Shown here piece after piece: positions 32,050 through 40,701 of a stretch of DNA of 64,000 nt (within the stretch, counting starts at the first letter, position 1; every line of letters starts with the position of its first letter). The translations under genes were made by a program, and so were the position numbers. The stretch covers positions 682,001-746,000 of the forward strand of contig NZ_JAKNTK010000001.1 of the NCBI RefSeq assembly GCF_022440805.1, written 5' to 3'. Below the pieces are notes generated by a model that was not told the origin of the DNA, did no database searches, and saw only the letters and a program-made list of their open reading frames with translations. This DNA comes from Holdemania massiliensis. GTDB lineage: Bacteria; Bacillota_I; Bacilli_A; Erysipelotrichales; Erysipelotrichaceae.

Positions 32050-33417
32050 ATGCCTCGGCAATCCACCAAAACATTTTACCGTCAGGCGCTGAATTTGTGT
32101 CTGGCTATGATAGCCCAGCAGCTGATTCTCAATCTGATCACGATTATTGATAATGTTATGGTCGGCCGATTCGGTGATTTGTTTGTTTCTTCCGCAGCCA
32201 TCGTTAACCGTCTGTTTACGGTACCCAGCAGTTTTCTCAACGGTATTCTGGCGGCCGGTGTTGTCTACCTGGCGCAGTATGCAGGGGTGGATCAGCCGCA
32301 GCGCATGCGTCAGACCTTCCGGTTTTCCATTCTCGTTTCCGCAGCGATGATGCTTCCCTTTATTCTCGCCGGGATCGCTTTTCCCCAATCGTTAGTCCGC
32401 TTGTTTTCCTCCGATCCGGCCTTATTGGAGCCGGCAACCATTTACCTGCGGTTTCTGGCTTTGTCGATGATTCCGTATGTGCTGTCCCAGGCAATTGCCA
32501 ACGCTCTGCGCTCAATCGGTCAGGTGAGGCTGCCCTTATACGGCAGCTGTGCGGCGGTGATCGTGAAGATCGTTGCCAATGGCATTCTGTTGGACGGGAT
32601 GAGGGCCGGGATGGCAGGCGCTGGGATCGCGATGCTGATCTGCCGCAGTCTTGAAGCCCTGATCATGGTTGCGCTTATGAAACGTTCACAATGCGTGTTT
32701 GCACAGGCGTGGAAGGCCACGCCAAGAATACCACGGGTGCTGGCATTTCAAATCAGTAAGACCATGCTTCCGATCGGATTGAACGAATTGTTCTACGGCT
32801 TAGGGCTGGCGGTGCTGTTTAAAGGCTATACGTCTTTCAATACGGCAACGACCGCCGGCTATTCGATCGCGATGACCTATTATGAGCTGTTCCGCGTCCT
32901 CTTTCCAGCGGCGGGGACCGTCTTGACGATTCTGGTCGGGCCGGTTTTGGGTCAGGGGAAAAAGGATGACGCCAAACAGGTTGTCAGCCGGGTGTTCAAG
33001 CTGGCACTGACCCTTTCGGTGCTGTTTGGCATCCTGATCTATTTGTGCCGCTGGACAATTCCGCTGCTTTACAGCGGGTCGGCCGTATCCTTGGCGACCG
33101 CGGATCAGCTGATGCAGATCATGGCGCTTTTGTTTCCGTTGGCGACCGTGCATTTCCTCGTCTATTTTGTCTTCCGCAGCGGCGGCGACAGCCAGTCGAT
33201 CTTCCTGATTGATTCGCTGTTTATGTGGGTTGTCCCGATTCCGCTGTTGATGATCCTGACACAGAGAACCTCCTTGCCGATCACCGCGGTTTATTTCTGG
33301 GTAGAAGTCAGCTATCTTTTAAAATGCCTGTTGGCGGTGGGCTTGCTGAAAAAGGAACGCTGGCTGCATAATTTGACAGAAATGGAAAACACAGAAGAAA
33401 GCAATGCCGCGGAGTAA
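32050..33417 (+). CDS. MATE-family efflux transporter (copy 2 of 5)
   Basis: A 455-residue twelve-helix membrane protein. It begins 'FYRQALNLCLAMIAQQLILN' and 'LITIIDNVMVGRFGDLFVSS', a MATE pattern like the YoeA/NorM branch, and has the second-half repeat 'KTMLPIGLNELFYGLG'. It has its own AAAGGGGGG ribosome site and is bounded by terminators on both sides, so it is probably a single-gene unit. The substrate is unknown. Confidence 0.9.
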   Translation: MPRQSTKTFYRQALNLCLAMIAQQLILNLITIIDNVMVGRFGDLFVSSAAIVNRLFTVPSSFLNGILAAGVVYLAQYAGVDQPQRMRQTFRFSILVSAAMMLPFILAGIAFPQSLVRLFSSDPALLEPATIYLRFLALSMIPYVLSQAIANALRSIGQVRLPLYGSCAAVIVKIVANGILLDGMRAGMAGAGIAMLICRSLEALIMVALMKRSQCVFAQAWKATPRIPRVLAFQISKTMLPIGLNELFYGLGLAVLFKGYTSFNTATTAGYSIAMTYYELFRVLFPAAGTVLTILVGPVLGQGKKDDAKQVVSRVFKLALTLSVLFGILIYLCRWTIPLLYSGSAVSLATADQLMQIMALLFPLATVHFLVYFVFRSGGDSQSIFLIDSLFMWVVPIPLLMILTQRTSLPITAVYFWVEVSYLLKCLLAVGLLKKERWLHNLTEMENTEESNAAE

Positions 33418-33422
33418 GCAGA

Positions 33423-33465
33423 AAAAAAGAATTCATCCGTACCGATACGAAATGAATTCTTTTTT
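33423..33465. terminator. Bidirectional terminator between MATE 2 and the converging gene
   Basis: AAAAAAGAATTCAT (33423-33436) and ATGAATTCTTTTTT (33452-33465) form a long perfect stem with A and T runs at the two ends, so it can stop transcription from both directions. Confidence 0.92.
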
Positions 33466-33528
33466 AGTCTATGGAAAGCCGTTGAGAATAACTTGAAGCA
33501 AGCGAATGCCAAGGGATAAAAGCGGTCT

Positions 33529-34101
33529 TTATTCCGAGGACATGAGGGCCGACTTGCAAAGAATTTCATGGATCCGGGTACTTAAAATCGAAGCGGAGTA
33601 TCCTGGCGTCAGAACCATGGCCGTATCAGCGCCTTCCGATGTGCCGCCTAAAGCAACGATTGCTTTTCCCCACTCGATGACATCCGCATCCAGCGCCATC
33701 ACCGCGCATTCAAAACAAACCTTGACGCCTTGGCCGAATGTCCGAAGGGTGGCAGCCATGATTTCCAGCGGATAAATTCCGCCCTGTTGGCTGCTTAAGC
33801 CCCGTTCACCGCCGCTGAGCGCGTGGGCGGCTGTGACAATCACAACTCCATGATCCAGCAGCTCCTTCTGGATCTGTGCCGGCATGCGGTTCTGACCGTG
33901 GTTTTTCGCGTCGGAAACCGATCTGACGCAGATCAGCTTGCCCGGATAATCCTGTTTCTGCGCTTCGTCGATCACCGCGCGGGCGGTTTTGCCTGTGGAG
34001 GAGGCAAAGACGACATCGGTCTTCATCTGTTTGGCTTTGCGGATGGCTTCATGGGCTGCCGCGGCTGTATTGCAGCAGCCAGGATTTGAAAATAAAAGCA
34101 T
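33529..34101 (-). CDS. Free-standing pyruvate kinase C-terminal-like domain protein
   Basis: A 190-residue cytosolic protein matching the alpha/beta C-terminal domain of pyruvate kinase (the allosteric domain), without the catalytic barrel: 'AAAAHEAIRKAKQMKTDVVFASSTGKTARAVIDE' in substance (residues 12-45), where the 'ASSTGKTAR' loop matches the 'TxSGxTAR' effector-phosphate loop of pyruvate kinase. Such lone domains are known in Firmicutes but their job is not settled; binding of a phosphorylated ligand is a fair guess. GAAGGAAGGG precedes the ATG and a TATAAT lies upstream on the minus strand (34129-34124). Confidence 0.75.
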   Translation of the reverse strand: MLLFSNPGCCNTAAAAHEAIRKAKQMKTDVVFASSTGKTARAVIDEAQKQDYPGKLICVRSVSDAKNHGQNRMPAQIQKELLDHGVVIVTAAHALSGGERGLSSQQGGIYPLEIMAATLRTFGQGVKVCFECAVMALDADVIEWGKAIVALGGTSEGADTAMVLTPGYSASILSTRIHEILCKSALMSSE

Positions 34102-34190
34102 ACGATCCCTTCCTTCTGCTTCTATTATACCGGAAATCCAGGCTAGCTGGCGAAGTGTTCTGCACTAAGGTTAGTGATCTTTTTCCGTTT

Positions 34191-34218
34191 TTGTTCAGGA
34201 GAAGAGTTTCCTTATAAT
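34191..34218 (+). promoter_or_regulatory. Promoter of the HAD hydrolase gene
   Basis: TTGTTC (34191-34196) and a perfect TATAAT (34213-34218) are 16 bases apart, about 30 bases before the start codon. Confidence 0.7.
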
Positions 34219-34250
34219 GAACTCACAGTGAACCAGAAAGGAGGCAGAGA

Positions 34251-34916
34251 ATGGAAAAAGTTGTGATCTTTGATATGGACGGTGTGCTTGTCGATACGGA
34301 ACCTGTATATTACCGACGGCTCGAAGAATTTCTGATCAGCCGCGGCTATCACTTTTCCCGCACTGTGCTCGATTCGCTTGTCGGAGAAAGCAGCCGCAAA
34401 ACATTTTCGATTCTAAAACAGGCTGATCCAGCATTTTATGATAGTGAGGAAACCTATCGCCGCGATATGCGCGCCTTTCATCGCCACCATCGGATCGCTT
34501 ACCGCGAACTGGCGAATCCTCATTTACATCAAACGCTGAATCAGCTGAAAGACACAGGCTGGCGCTTAGCGCTGGCATCCAGTTCACCGCGGAGCAATAT
34601 CGAACAGGTGCTTCAGGAGCTCGAGATCCTGCCCTTGTTTGAAGTGATCGCCAGCGGTGATGATTTTAAGGAAAGCAAGCCCAACCCTGAGATCTATCTG
34701 CATGTGGCTTCCCGACTGCATGTTTTGCCCCAACAATGTCATGTGATTGAAGATTCCACGTATGGCATTCTGGCGGCTGTGCGCGCAGGGATGCGGGTGC
34801 TGGCCAAACGCGACGAGCGGTATGGCTTTGATCAATCTCCGGCGCATCAGTTCTTTGACGATCTGATGGAAATTCCGGGCCTGCTGCAGACGGCTGTCTT
34901 TGATTCACTGCACTAA
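34251..34916 (+). CDS. HAD-superfamily sugar-phosphate phosphatase/phosphoglucomutase-like
   Basis: A 221-residue HAD hydrolase of the beta-phosphoglucomutase/DOG phosphatase branch. The nucleophile motif 'VVIFDMDGVLVDTEP' has D8 and D10, motif II is 'ALASSSPRSNIE', the lysine is in 'FKESKPNPEIYL' and motif IV is 'HVIEDSTYGILAAVRAG'. A cap domain lies at about 18-85. It stands just before PTS operon 3 but has its own promoter, so it may help clear phosphorylated sugars without belonging to that operon. Confidence 0.9.
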   Translation: MEKVVIFDMDGVLVDTEPVYYRRLEEFLISRGYHFSRTVLDSLVGESSRKTFSILKQADPAFYDSEETYRRDMRAFHRHHRIAYRELANPHLHQTLNQLKDTGWRLALASSSPRSNIEQVLQELEILPLFEVIASGDDFKESKPNPEIYLHVASRLHVLPQQCHVIEDSTYGILAAVRAGMRVLAKRDERYGFDQSPAHQFFDDLMEIPGLLQTAVFDSLH

Positions 34917-34959
34917 AAATAGTGCAATTAATTGAGTAGTTAATGCTTACAAAGCTTTC

Positions 34960-34965
34960 TATAAT
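34960..34965 (+). promoter_or_regulatory. Probable -10 box for PTS operon 3
   Basis: A perfect TATAAT lies 37 bases before the EIIA GTG start. The -35 region at 17 bases upstream is weak (TAGTTA), as expected if the PRD regulator of the operon activates transcription. No sigma-54 type -24/-12 pair is seen. Confidence 0.45.
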
Positions 34966-35001
34966 GGCATTGACAAAGGACGAAATGGAAAGAGGAATAA
35001 T

Positions 35002-35403
35002 GTGAAATATCTGATCGCGAGTCATGGCGAATACGCCGCCGGTCTGGCCAGTGCGCTGCGTCGGTTAAGCGGAGAAAACGCCGATGTGATTCCCTTATGT
35101 GCCTACACCGATGAGCTTCCCCTGGAAACTCAAATGCAAACGATCATGGCGGGCCATGAAGAAGAAACCTGGATTATCTTTACCGACTTGCTGGGCGGCA
35201 GCGTCAATCAATATATGATGCGTCATCTGCTGAAGCCCAACTGCCACATTCTCGCTGGGGTCAACCTGGAATTGATTCTCGACGTGCTGAAACTGGAAGA
35301 AACAGACGATCTGGCGGCCGATCTGCAGCGCTGCATTGATCAAGCGCAAACCCGGATCTGTTATGTTAATTCGATGCTGCAAAAGAAAGGAAGCGAGAGC
35401 TGA
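35002..35403 (+). CDS. PTS EIIA, mannose/sorbose family (operon 3, first copy)
   Basis: A 133-residue EIIA with H8 in 'KYLIASHGEYAAG' as the phosphoacceptor and 'FTDLLGGSVNQYMMRHL'. The start is GTG; the ATG that overlaps it in another frame is followed at once by a stop. AGAGGAA serves as ribosome site. It is the first gene of operon 3, and a second EIIA gene is found 5.3 kb further on in the same operon. Confidence 0.9.
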   Translation: MKYLIASHGEYAAGLASALRRLSGENADVIPLCAYTDELPLETQMQTIMAGHEEETWIIFTDLLGGSVNQYMMRHLLKPNCHILAGVNLELILDVLKLEETDDLAADLQRCIDQAQTRICYVNSMLQKKGSES

Positions 35404-35458
35404 AAAAAACTGAATCCTGCCGTTTCACAAACCAAGGTTAAGAAAGGGGTAAACACTT

Positions 35459-37030
35459 ATGTTACTAAACGCACTGCTTCTGTCGCTGATCTATCTCGTA
35501 TCCCGAACCGATATGATCAACGGTTACATGATGCTGACCAAACCGATCGTTCTCGGTCCGCTGGTCGGCCTGGTTTTGGGGGATCTGCAAGCCGGTATTC
35601 TGATCGGCGCCACACTGGAATTGGCCTTCATCGGCGTCATGAATATCGGAATTTCCGTATCCATGGACGTTTCCATCGCGACGATCGTCGGCGGCGGGCT
35701 GGCGATTCTCTCCGGTCAGGACGCGGCCTTCGCTTTGACGATTGCGATTCCGGTCGGAATTCTGTTCAACATGTTAAAAACCTTCATCCGCGTCGTCATG
35801 CAGTACTGGATCGTCGAAATGCAGAAAGCCTGCGAAGTCGGCGACTACAAGAAGGTTGAACGGTATCACTGGCTGACCTGGTGGCTTTACAGCATTATCA
35901 TGATGGTGCTGGTATTCGGTTCGATCTATTTAGGAACCGGCGCAGTTCAGGCCGTGGTCGACTTCATCCCGCAGTGGATCTACAACGGCTTAAAGGTCGG
36001 AACTTCGATCCTGCCGGCTTTGGGCTTCGCGATGCTGCTGAACATGATCTGGACCCGCGAAATCGGCGCGTTCTACTTCATCGGCTTCGTGCTGTCGGCC
36101 TTCTTGGGCATGACCAATACCGGAGTAGCGATTTTGGGTGCCGCCTTTGCGGTCATCGCCTTCTTCTTCATCAAATCGGAAGATACAGAGGGGGCAGAGG
36201 AAGAAGTCAGCGAGGAAAACCGACAGACCAAACGGCTCAGCCGCAAGGCCTTGATGGGCGTCTACTGGCGTGCGCATACGCTGGAAGCTTCGTTTAACTA
36301 TCAGAACTATCAGGGATCAGGCTATTGCTATGCGATGATTCCGGCGCTGCGTGAATTATATCCGGATCAGAAGGATCTGGCGATGGCATTAAGCCGCCAT
36401 TATGAATTCTTCAACACTACGCCGCAGGTATCGACGTTGATCTTCGGCATCTCCTGCGCGATGGAAGAAGAAATCTCCAGCAATCCGGATCTGGCTCCGG
36501 CTTCGGTCAACGCCGTCAAAGCCGCGCTGATGGGCCCGCTGGCCGGCATCGGCGATTCGCTGTTCCAGGGCACGTTCCGGATTATTGCAGCCGGTGTCGC
36601 GGCTCAGTTAGGCTTACAGGGCAATGTTCTGGCACCGTTTGTCTTCATCGTTCTGTACAACGCGCCGCATTTCTTGGCCCGCTGGTATCTGATGTGGAAA
36701 TCGTATGATTTCGGAAGCAAGTTTATCAACAAGATCTACAAATCGAACATTATGGATAAGCTGACGCTGTGCTTCGGAATCCTGGGCTTAATGGTCATCG
36801 GCGCGATGACGATGTCGATGGTTTCCGTTTCCACGCCGTTAGTCATTCAGTTCGGTCAGATGGAACCGCTGGCGCTGCAGTCGCTGTTTGACGAAATTCT
36901 GCCGGGCTTGCTGCCGCTGTGCATCACCTGGGCGACAGCCTGGTTATTAAAGAAGCAGGTCAACATGCTGCACATCATGATCGGCATGTTCATCCTGGGC
37001 ATTGTCTGCAATGTAATCGGCATTCTGTAA
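35459..37030 (+). CDS. Fused PTS EIIC-EIID membrane protein, mannose family
   Basis: A single 523-residue frame holds both membrane subunits that are separate genes in operons 1 and 2. Residues 1-240 are EIIC ('LTKPIVLGPLVGLVLGDLQA', 'LPALGFAMLLNMIWTREIGA'); residues 241-257 are a very acidic linker (EDTEGAEEEVSEENRQ); 258-523 are EIID ('TLEASFNYQNYQGSGYCYAM', 'GISCAMEEEIS', 'ALMGPLAGIGDSLFQGTFRI'). No stop or start separates the halves and codon use looks even. A fusion of the two is unusual for this PTS family. It would force one-to-one stoichiometry and both halves should cross the membrane as in the separate proteins. Confidence 0.92.
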   Translation: MLLNALLLSLIYLVSRTDMINGYMMLTKPIVLGPLVGLVLGDLQAGILIGATLELAFIGVMNIGISVSMDVSIATIVGGGLAILSGQDAAFALTIAIPVGILFNMLKTFIRVVMQYWIVEMQKACEVGDYKKVERYHWLTWWLYSIIMMVLVFGSIYLGTGAVQAVVDFIPQWIYNGLKVGTSILPALGFAMLLNMIWTREIGAFYFIGFVLSAFLGMTNTGVAILGAAFAVIAFFFIKSEDTEGAEEEVSEENRQTKRLSRKALMGVYWRAHTLEASFNYQNYQGSGYCYAMIPALRELYPDQKDLAMALSRHYEFFNTTPQVSTLIFGISCAMEEEISSNPDLAPASVNAVKAALMGPLAGIGDSLFQGTFRIIAAGVAAQLGLQGNVLAPFVFIVLYNAPHFLARWYLMWKSYDFGSKFINKIYKSNIMDKLTLCFGILGLMVIGAMTMSMVSVSTPLVIQFGQMEPLALQSLFDEILPGLLPLCITWATAWLLKKQVNMLHIMIGMFILGIVCNVIGIL

Positions 37031-37057
37031 GCACAAAGCCAAGCTGTATTTTACGAT

Positions 37058-37098
37058 AGAGGAACAAGGCGGTGTCTTTCAGCCTTGCTTCCTCTTTT
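37058..37098 (+). terminator. Intra-operon hairpin after the EIIC-EIID fusion gene
   Basis: AGAGGAACAAGGC (37058-37070) pairs with GCCTTGCTTCCTCT (37082-37095) with one bulged base, followed by TTTT. As the SIS gene follows in the same direction it may attenuate or set relative expression. Confidence 0.6.
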
Positions 37099-37129
37099 CC
37101 ATCAACATCACTAAAGGAGGAATTGTCGA

Positions 37130-38218
37130 ATGGAAACCATGATGGGTTATATTGAAGAAAGCGCGGCGCAGTGCCGTTACAACATTGAACATGCTTCAGA
37201 GCTGGTCAGACCGGCGGTGGATCTGTATACGCAGAAAGCGTACAATCGGATTCTGATCATCGCTTCCGGCTCTTCCTATAACGGTTCGTGCCTGGCGAAA
37301 TACTTCGTTGAGAAAATCCTGAAGGTCAGAACTGAAGTCGTCACCTCGTTTACATTTAATCATTATGAAACGATTTTTGATGAACAGACGTTTGTGTTCG
37401 GCGCCGGTCAGAGCGGCCGTTCCACCAACACCAACGACGCCCTGCAGAAAGCCCGCGATCATGGCTTGACCGCAATCGGCTTAACCGGCAATGTGGAAAG
37501 CGTGATGAAGGATCATTGCGATCTGTGCCTGAACTGGGGCATGGGGATTGAGAAGATCGGCTTTGTAACCAAGGGTGTTGTTACATTGGGACTGTACTAC
37601 ATGTTGTTTGCGATTGAAGCTGGCAAAGCCAAAGGCCTTCTCAGTGCGGCGGAGGCCGAAAGCTATTATGATCAGCTCAGACAGGCCTGCGATACAATGG
37701 ATCAGACGGTGGCCAAGACTAAAGTCTGGTATGCAGCCAACGAAGAAGAATTAACCGATTTGAAGCGGGTGCAGATTCTGGGCTATGGGCCGAATCACGC
37801 CGTCGCTCTGGAAGGGGCGCTCAAGATCGCGGAAACCACCGGCCATGCCGCGACCGCTTATGAAATGGAAGAATTCCTGCACGGCCCGTCGATTGAAACC
37901 AATGCCGACCGCACGGTGATCATTGTGGATTCGCTGGGCGAGCCAAGCGATCGCGCGATCCGGATGTACGAAAGCGTCCATGAGCTGACCTCACGGGTGT
38001 ACCTGATTACCAACCGCACAATCGAGGATCCGAAGGTGCTGACGATCGACCATCAGCTTGATGAACATTTCAGCGTGCTGTTCAACGTCATCCCATTCCA
38101 GGTCATTTCCGCGATGGGACGCGACAAATGGGTGAATCCGCTGGATGAAGCCCGCAAGCGGATGAATGATATCATGGGATCCAAAGCACCGAAGACCGGC
38201 AATGAAATCGGTTTATAA
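37130..38218 (+). CDS. SIS-domain sugar-phosphate isomerase/deglycase (operon 3)
   Basis: A 362-residue protein with two SIS domains. Landmarks are 'IIASGSSYNGSCLAKYFV', 'VFGAGQSGRSTNTNDALQ' and 'YEMEEFLHGPSIETNAD', the last with the GlmS-like Glu/His. It lacks a glutaminase domain. Of the four SIS proteins in the window it is closest in plan to the second copy in operon 1. A strong AAAGGAGG site precedes it. It likely acts on the phosphate delivered by the fused permease. Confidence 0.88.
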   Translation: METMMGYIEESAAQCRYNIEHASELVRPAVDLYTQKAYNRILIIASGSSYNGSCLAKYFVEKILKVRTEVVTSFTFNHYETIFDEQTFVFGAGQSGRSTNTNDALQKARDHGLTAIGLTGNVESVMKDHCDLCLNWGMGIEKIGFVTKGVVTLGLYYMLFAIEAGKAKGLLSAAEAESYYDQLRQACDTMDQTVAKTKVWYAANEEELTDLKRVQILGYGPNHAVALEGALKIAETTGHAATAYEMEEFLHGPSIETNADRTVIIVDSLGEPSDRAIRMYESVHELTSRVYLITNRTIEDPKVLTIDHQLDEHFSVLFNVIPFQVISAMGRDKWVNPLDEARKRMNDIMGSKAPKTGNEIGL

Positions 38219-38236
38219 GCAAGGGAGGCAACCACA

Positions 38237-38716
38237 ATGATAAAATTACTGCGTGTCGACGACCGTCTGATTCACGGCGCTGTCGGATTTTCCTGGACGA
38301 AACAGCTTTCGATCAATATGATTATTTTAGCGAATGACGCGATTGCTAAAGATGACTTTCAGAAGATGACGCTGGACATCGCCAAGCCGCGGGGCACGAA
38401 GCTGGTCTGCGAAAGCGTGGAGAAAGCCAAGGCCTTAATTCGCACGCACTTAAAAAGCAGCACGAATGTCATGATCATTACCAACAACATTCCTGACGCT
38501 TACCAGATCTTAACGGATATTCCGGAAATCGGTTCATTGAATCTGGGCGGAATCCGCAAGAACGCCGAAACCAAAGAAAATCTGATCGGAGCGATTGCGG
38601 TATCGCAGAACGACATTGATCTGTGCAACAAGCTGGTCAGCGACGGCTTTGAAGTTGAGCTGCGTTTGATTCCGGACGGGAAGAAGACCTACTTTAAGGA
38701 CTATAAGCTACAGTAG
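38237..38716 (+). CDS. PTS EIIB, mannose/sorbose family (operon 3, first copy)
   Basis: A 159-residue EIIB with H13 in 'VDDRLIHGAVGFSW' and 'LANDAIAKDDFQKMTLDIAKP'. It follows the SIS gene by 18 bases behind AAGGGAGG. It is one of two EIIB genes in this operon; both keep the active histidine. Confidence 0.92.
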   Translation: MIKLLRVDDRLIHGAVGFSWTKQLSINMIILANDAIAKDDFQKMTLDIAKPRGTKLVCESVEKAKALIRTHLKSSTNVMIITNNIPDAYQILTDIPEIGSLNLGGIRKNAETKENLIGAIAVSQNDIDLCNKLVSDGFEVELRLIPDGKKTYFKDYKLQ

Positions 38717-38721
38717 CGCAG

Positions 38722-38747
38722 GATGCAGGGGCAACCCTGCATTCTTT
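38722..38747 (+). terminator. Intra-operon hairpin with GCAA tetraloop before the PRD regulator
   Basis: GATGCAGGG (38722-38730) and CCCTGCATT (38735-38743) enclose a GNRA-type loop GCAA and are followed by CTTTT. It could lower transcription of the regulator and the second EIIA/EIIB pair or act as an mRNA end. Confidence 0.6.
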
Positions 38748-38762
38748 TAAAGGAAGGAGAGG

Positions 38763-40688
38763 ATGCGGGTGGAATACATCAGCGATCGCCTGGAACAGAT
38801 CCTGATCACACTGGGAGAAGCCAGTGAACCGCTGACCAGTGCCCAGCTGGCTGAAAAGGTCAAGGTGTCGGCGCGCACGATCAAAAAGGATGTCAGTGAA
38901 CTCAATGCGATTCTCAAGGATTATGACGCGGTCATCCATGCCCGTACCGGCGTCGGCTACAAGCTCTCTGTCAACGATGAATTTCTTTACAATCAGTTTC
39001 TGACGGAGCTGAAACGGCGCGAGCTGCGGACCGCCCAGACCGTTCCGAAGTATCGTTATGAACGCGTGAATTATATCGTAAAGAAGCTGCTGACGGTGGA
39101 TTATTATCTGACGATTGAGGACTTGGTCGACGAGCTGTATATCAGCCGTTCGACGCTGACTGCGGATTTAAAGGAAGTCCGGGAAATCTTCAAGGACTAC
39201 AATCTGGAGCTGACTTCCCGGCCGAATTATGGAATCCTGTTGGTCGGTGAGGAAATCGCCAAGCGGCTGTGCATTGCCGAATATTTTTTCCATGCCAACA
39301 TTTCAACCGGCTATTTCGCGGCCGACAACGCGATGTTTGTCAGCAGCACCAATCAGGATGAAATTCGCTTTGTGCGCGATCTGTTGGAAGAAATCATGGA
39401 GAAATACAGCATTCACATGTCCGATCAGTCGCTGCAGAACTTTGTCATTCACATCATCATCGCGATCCGACGCTGGAAATTCTATAACTATGTCAAAGTC
39501 GAAGATGAAAACGGGAAGGTTCGCCAACAGAGCCTGATCCGTGAATGGCCGGCGGCGCGGGAGCTGGTGGAGCGGCTTCAGACAAAGCTGGAAATCCTGC
39601 TTCCCCAGGAGGAAATCCTCTATTTTGCCCTGCATTTCAAATCCAAGCACATCACGCAGCTGGACGAGATTACCAGTGAGGAAATCGAACAGGTAGAAAA
39701 GACGCTGTACGATATTTACCGCATGCTGCAGAAACGCTTCGGCGTGATTGCGATCAACAAGGATCGGTATGAGGAATATCTGCGGATGCATATTCCGGCG
39801 ATGGTGGCGCGACTGCGCAGCGGACTGGTGATGCGCAATCCGATGATCTACGATTTTCTCAACAAATATCTGTTTTCCACGCACATCACGATGATGATCA
39901 GCGATATTTTGGAACAGAATTTCAGCGTCCGCATGAACAAAAATGAATTTGCCTATCTGGTGCTGTATACCAACCTGTTGTTTTCGACGGAAAGCCGGAC
40001 GCACAATGGAAAGATCTTGGTTGTCTGCGGCCGGGGGCGGCCGGAAACGATCACGCTGATCAATGAAATCAATGAAAATCATGCGGCGCTGGCCGGCAGT
40101 ATTGAAATCTGCGACGTCAGCGAGCTGGAAAACCACGATCTGCATCAGGCTGAACTGATTCTCAGCACGGTTCCTTTGGAAGCCTCCTATGCGGTGCCGT
40201 ATATTTACATGGATGGCCGGCTGTCGTATGGCGAACAGATCCAGCAGTCGATCAAGCATAACCGGCTGTCCTTCCGCAAGCTGCGGCAGTATTTTTCCCC
40301 GCGCTATTTCAACGGCAGTCTGAAGGGCAGCGTGCGCGATGAGGTGTTCCGTGAGGTGGCCAAGGGGTTTGACAACTGGAAAGAAATCCTGGCAATGTTC
40401 TGGGAGGCGGAACACATTCTGTCCCATGAAACGACCAAAGGCGTCGTCTTTCTGCATACACTCAAGCCGCTGCCGGAAAGCTTTATCTATATTGGCTTTT
40501 TGAAGAAACCGATCATCTGGAACAAGCTGTGGGCGCAGACCGTGATTTTTGTCAATATCAACGATGATCTCGATTCGCTGCGTCTGGGCTATGATTTTAT
40601 CAGCGAGATGATCAATGATCCGCGCGAGCCGTTTTCAGGGAAAATGACGGATTATGACAGTATGATCGAAGTGCTGAGTAAAAATTGA
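38763..40688 (+). CDS. PRD-containing transcription regulator (MtlR/LicR/BglG-like) of operon 3
   Basis: A 641-residue PTS-controlled regulator. In order: a helix-turn-helix of the HTH_11/DeoR kind (about 10-65), a second Mga-like helix-turn-helix (about 105-170), PRD1 (about 185-300, with H230 and H291), PRD2 (about 305-410, with H343), an EIIB-like domain (about 416-500, C422 in 'VVCGRGRPET') and an EIIA-like domain to the end. The second histidine expected in PRD2 is Tyr402 in 'AYLVLYTNLL', so one phospho-site is lost. Such proteins activate transcription depending on phosphorylation by HPr and by the EIIB of their own system. Its place inside operon 3 makes that operon the natural target. 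Confidence 0.9.
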   Translation: MRVEYISDRLEQILITLGEASEPLTSAQLAEKVKVSARTIKKDVSELNAILKDYDAVIHARTGVGYKLSVNDEFLYNQFLTELKRRELRTAQTVPKYRYERVNYIVKKLLTVDYYLTIEDLVDELYISRSTLTADLKEVREIFKDYNLELTSRPNYGILLVGEEIAKRLCIAEYFFHANISTGYFAADNAMFVSSTNQDEIRFVRDLLEEIMEKYSIHMSDQSLQNFVIHIIIAIRRWKFYNYVKVEDENGKVRQQSLIREWPAARELVERLQTKLEILLPQEEILYFALHFKSKHITQLDEITSEEIEQVEKTLYDIYRMLQKRFGVIAINKDRYEEYLRMHIPAMVARLRSGLVMRNPMIYDFLNKYLFSTHITMMISDILEQNFSVRMNKNEFAYLVLYTNLLFSTESRTHNGKILVVCGRGRPETITLINEINENHAALAGSIEICDVSELENHDLHQAELILSTVPLEASYAVPYIYMDGRLSYGEQIQQSIKHNRLSFRKLRQYFSPRYFNGSLKGSVRDEVFREVAKGFDNWKEILAMFWEAEHILSHETTKGVVFLHTLKPLPESFIYIGFLKKPIIWNKLWAQTVIFVNINDDLDSLRLGYDFISEMINDPREPFSGKMTDYDSMIEVLSKN

Positions 40689-40701
40689 GAGGAGCAAGCT
40701 T

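Noticed and set aside
39303..40457. 384-codon frame on the minus strand inside the PRD regulator gene
   Set aside because: Long antisense frames arise from codon bias; the product is rich in H, Q and F without any domain and the plus-strand gene is certain.
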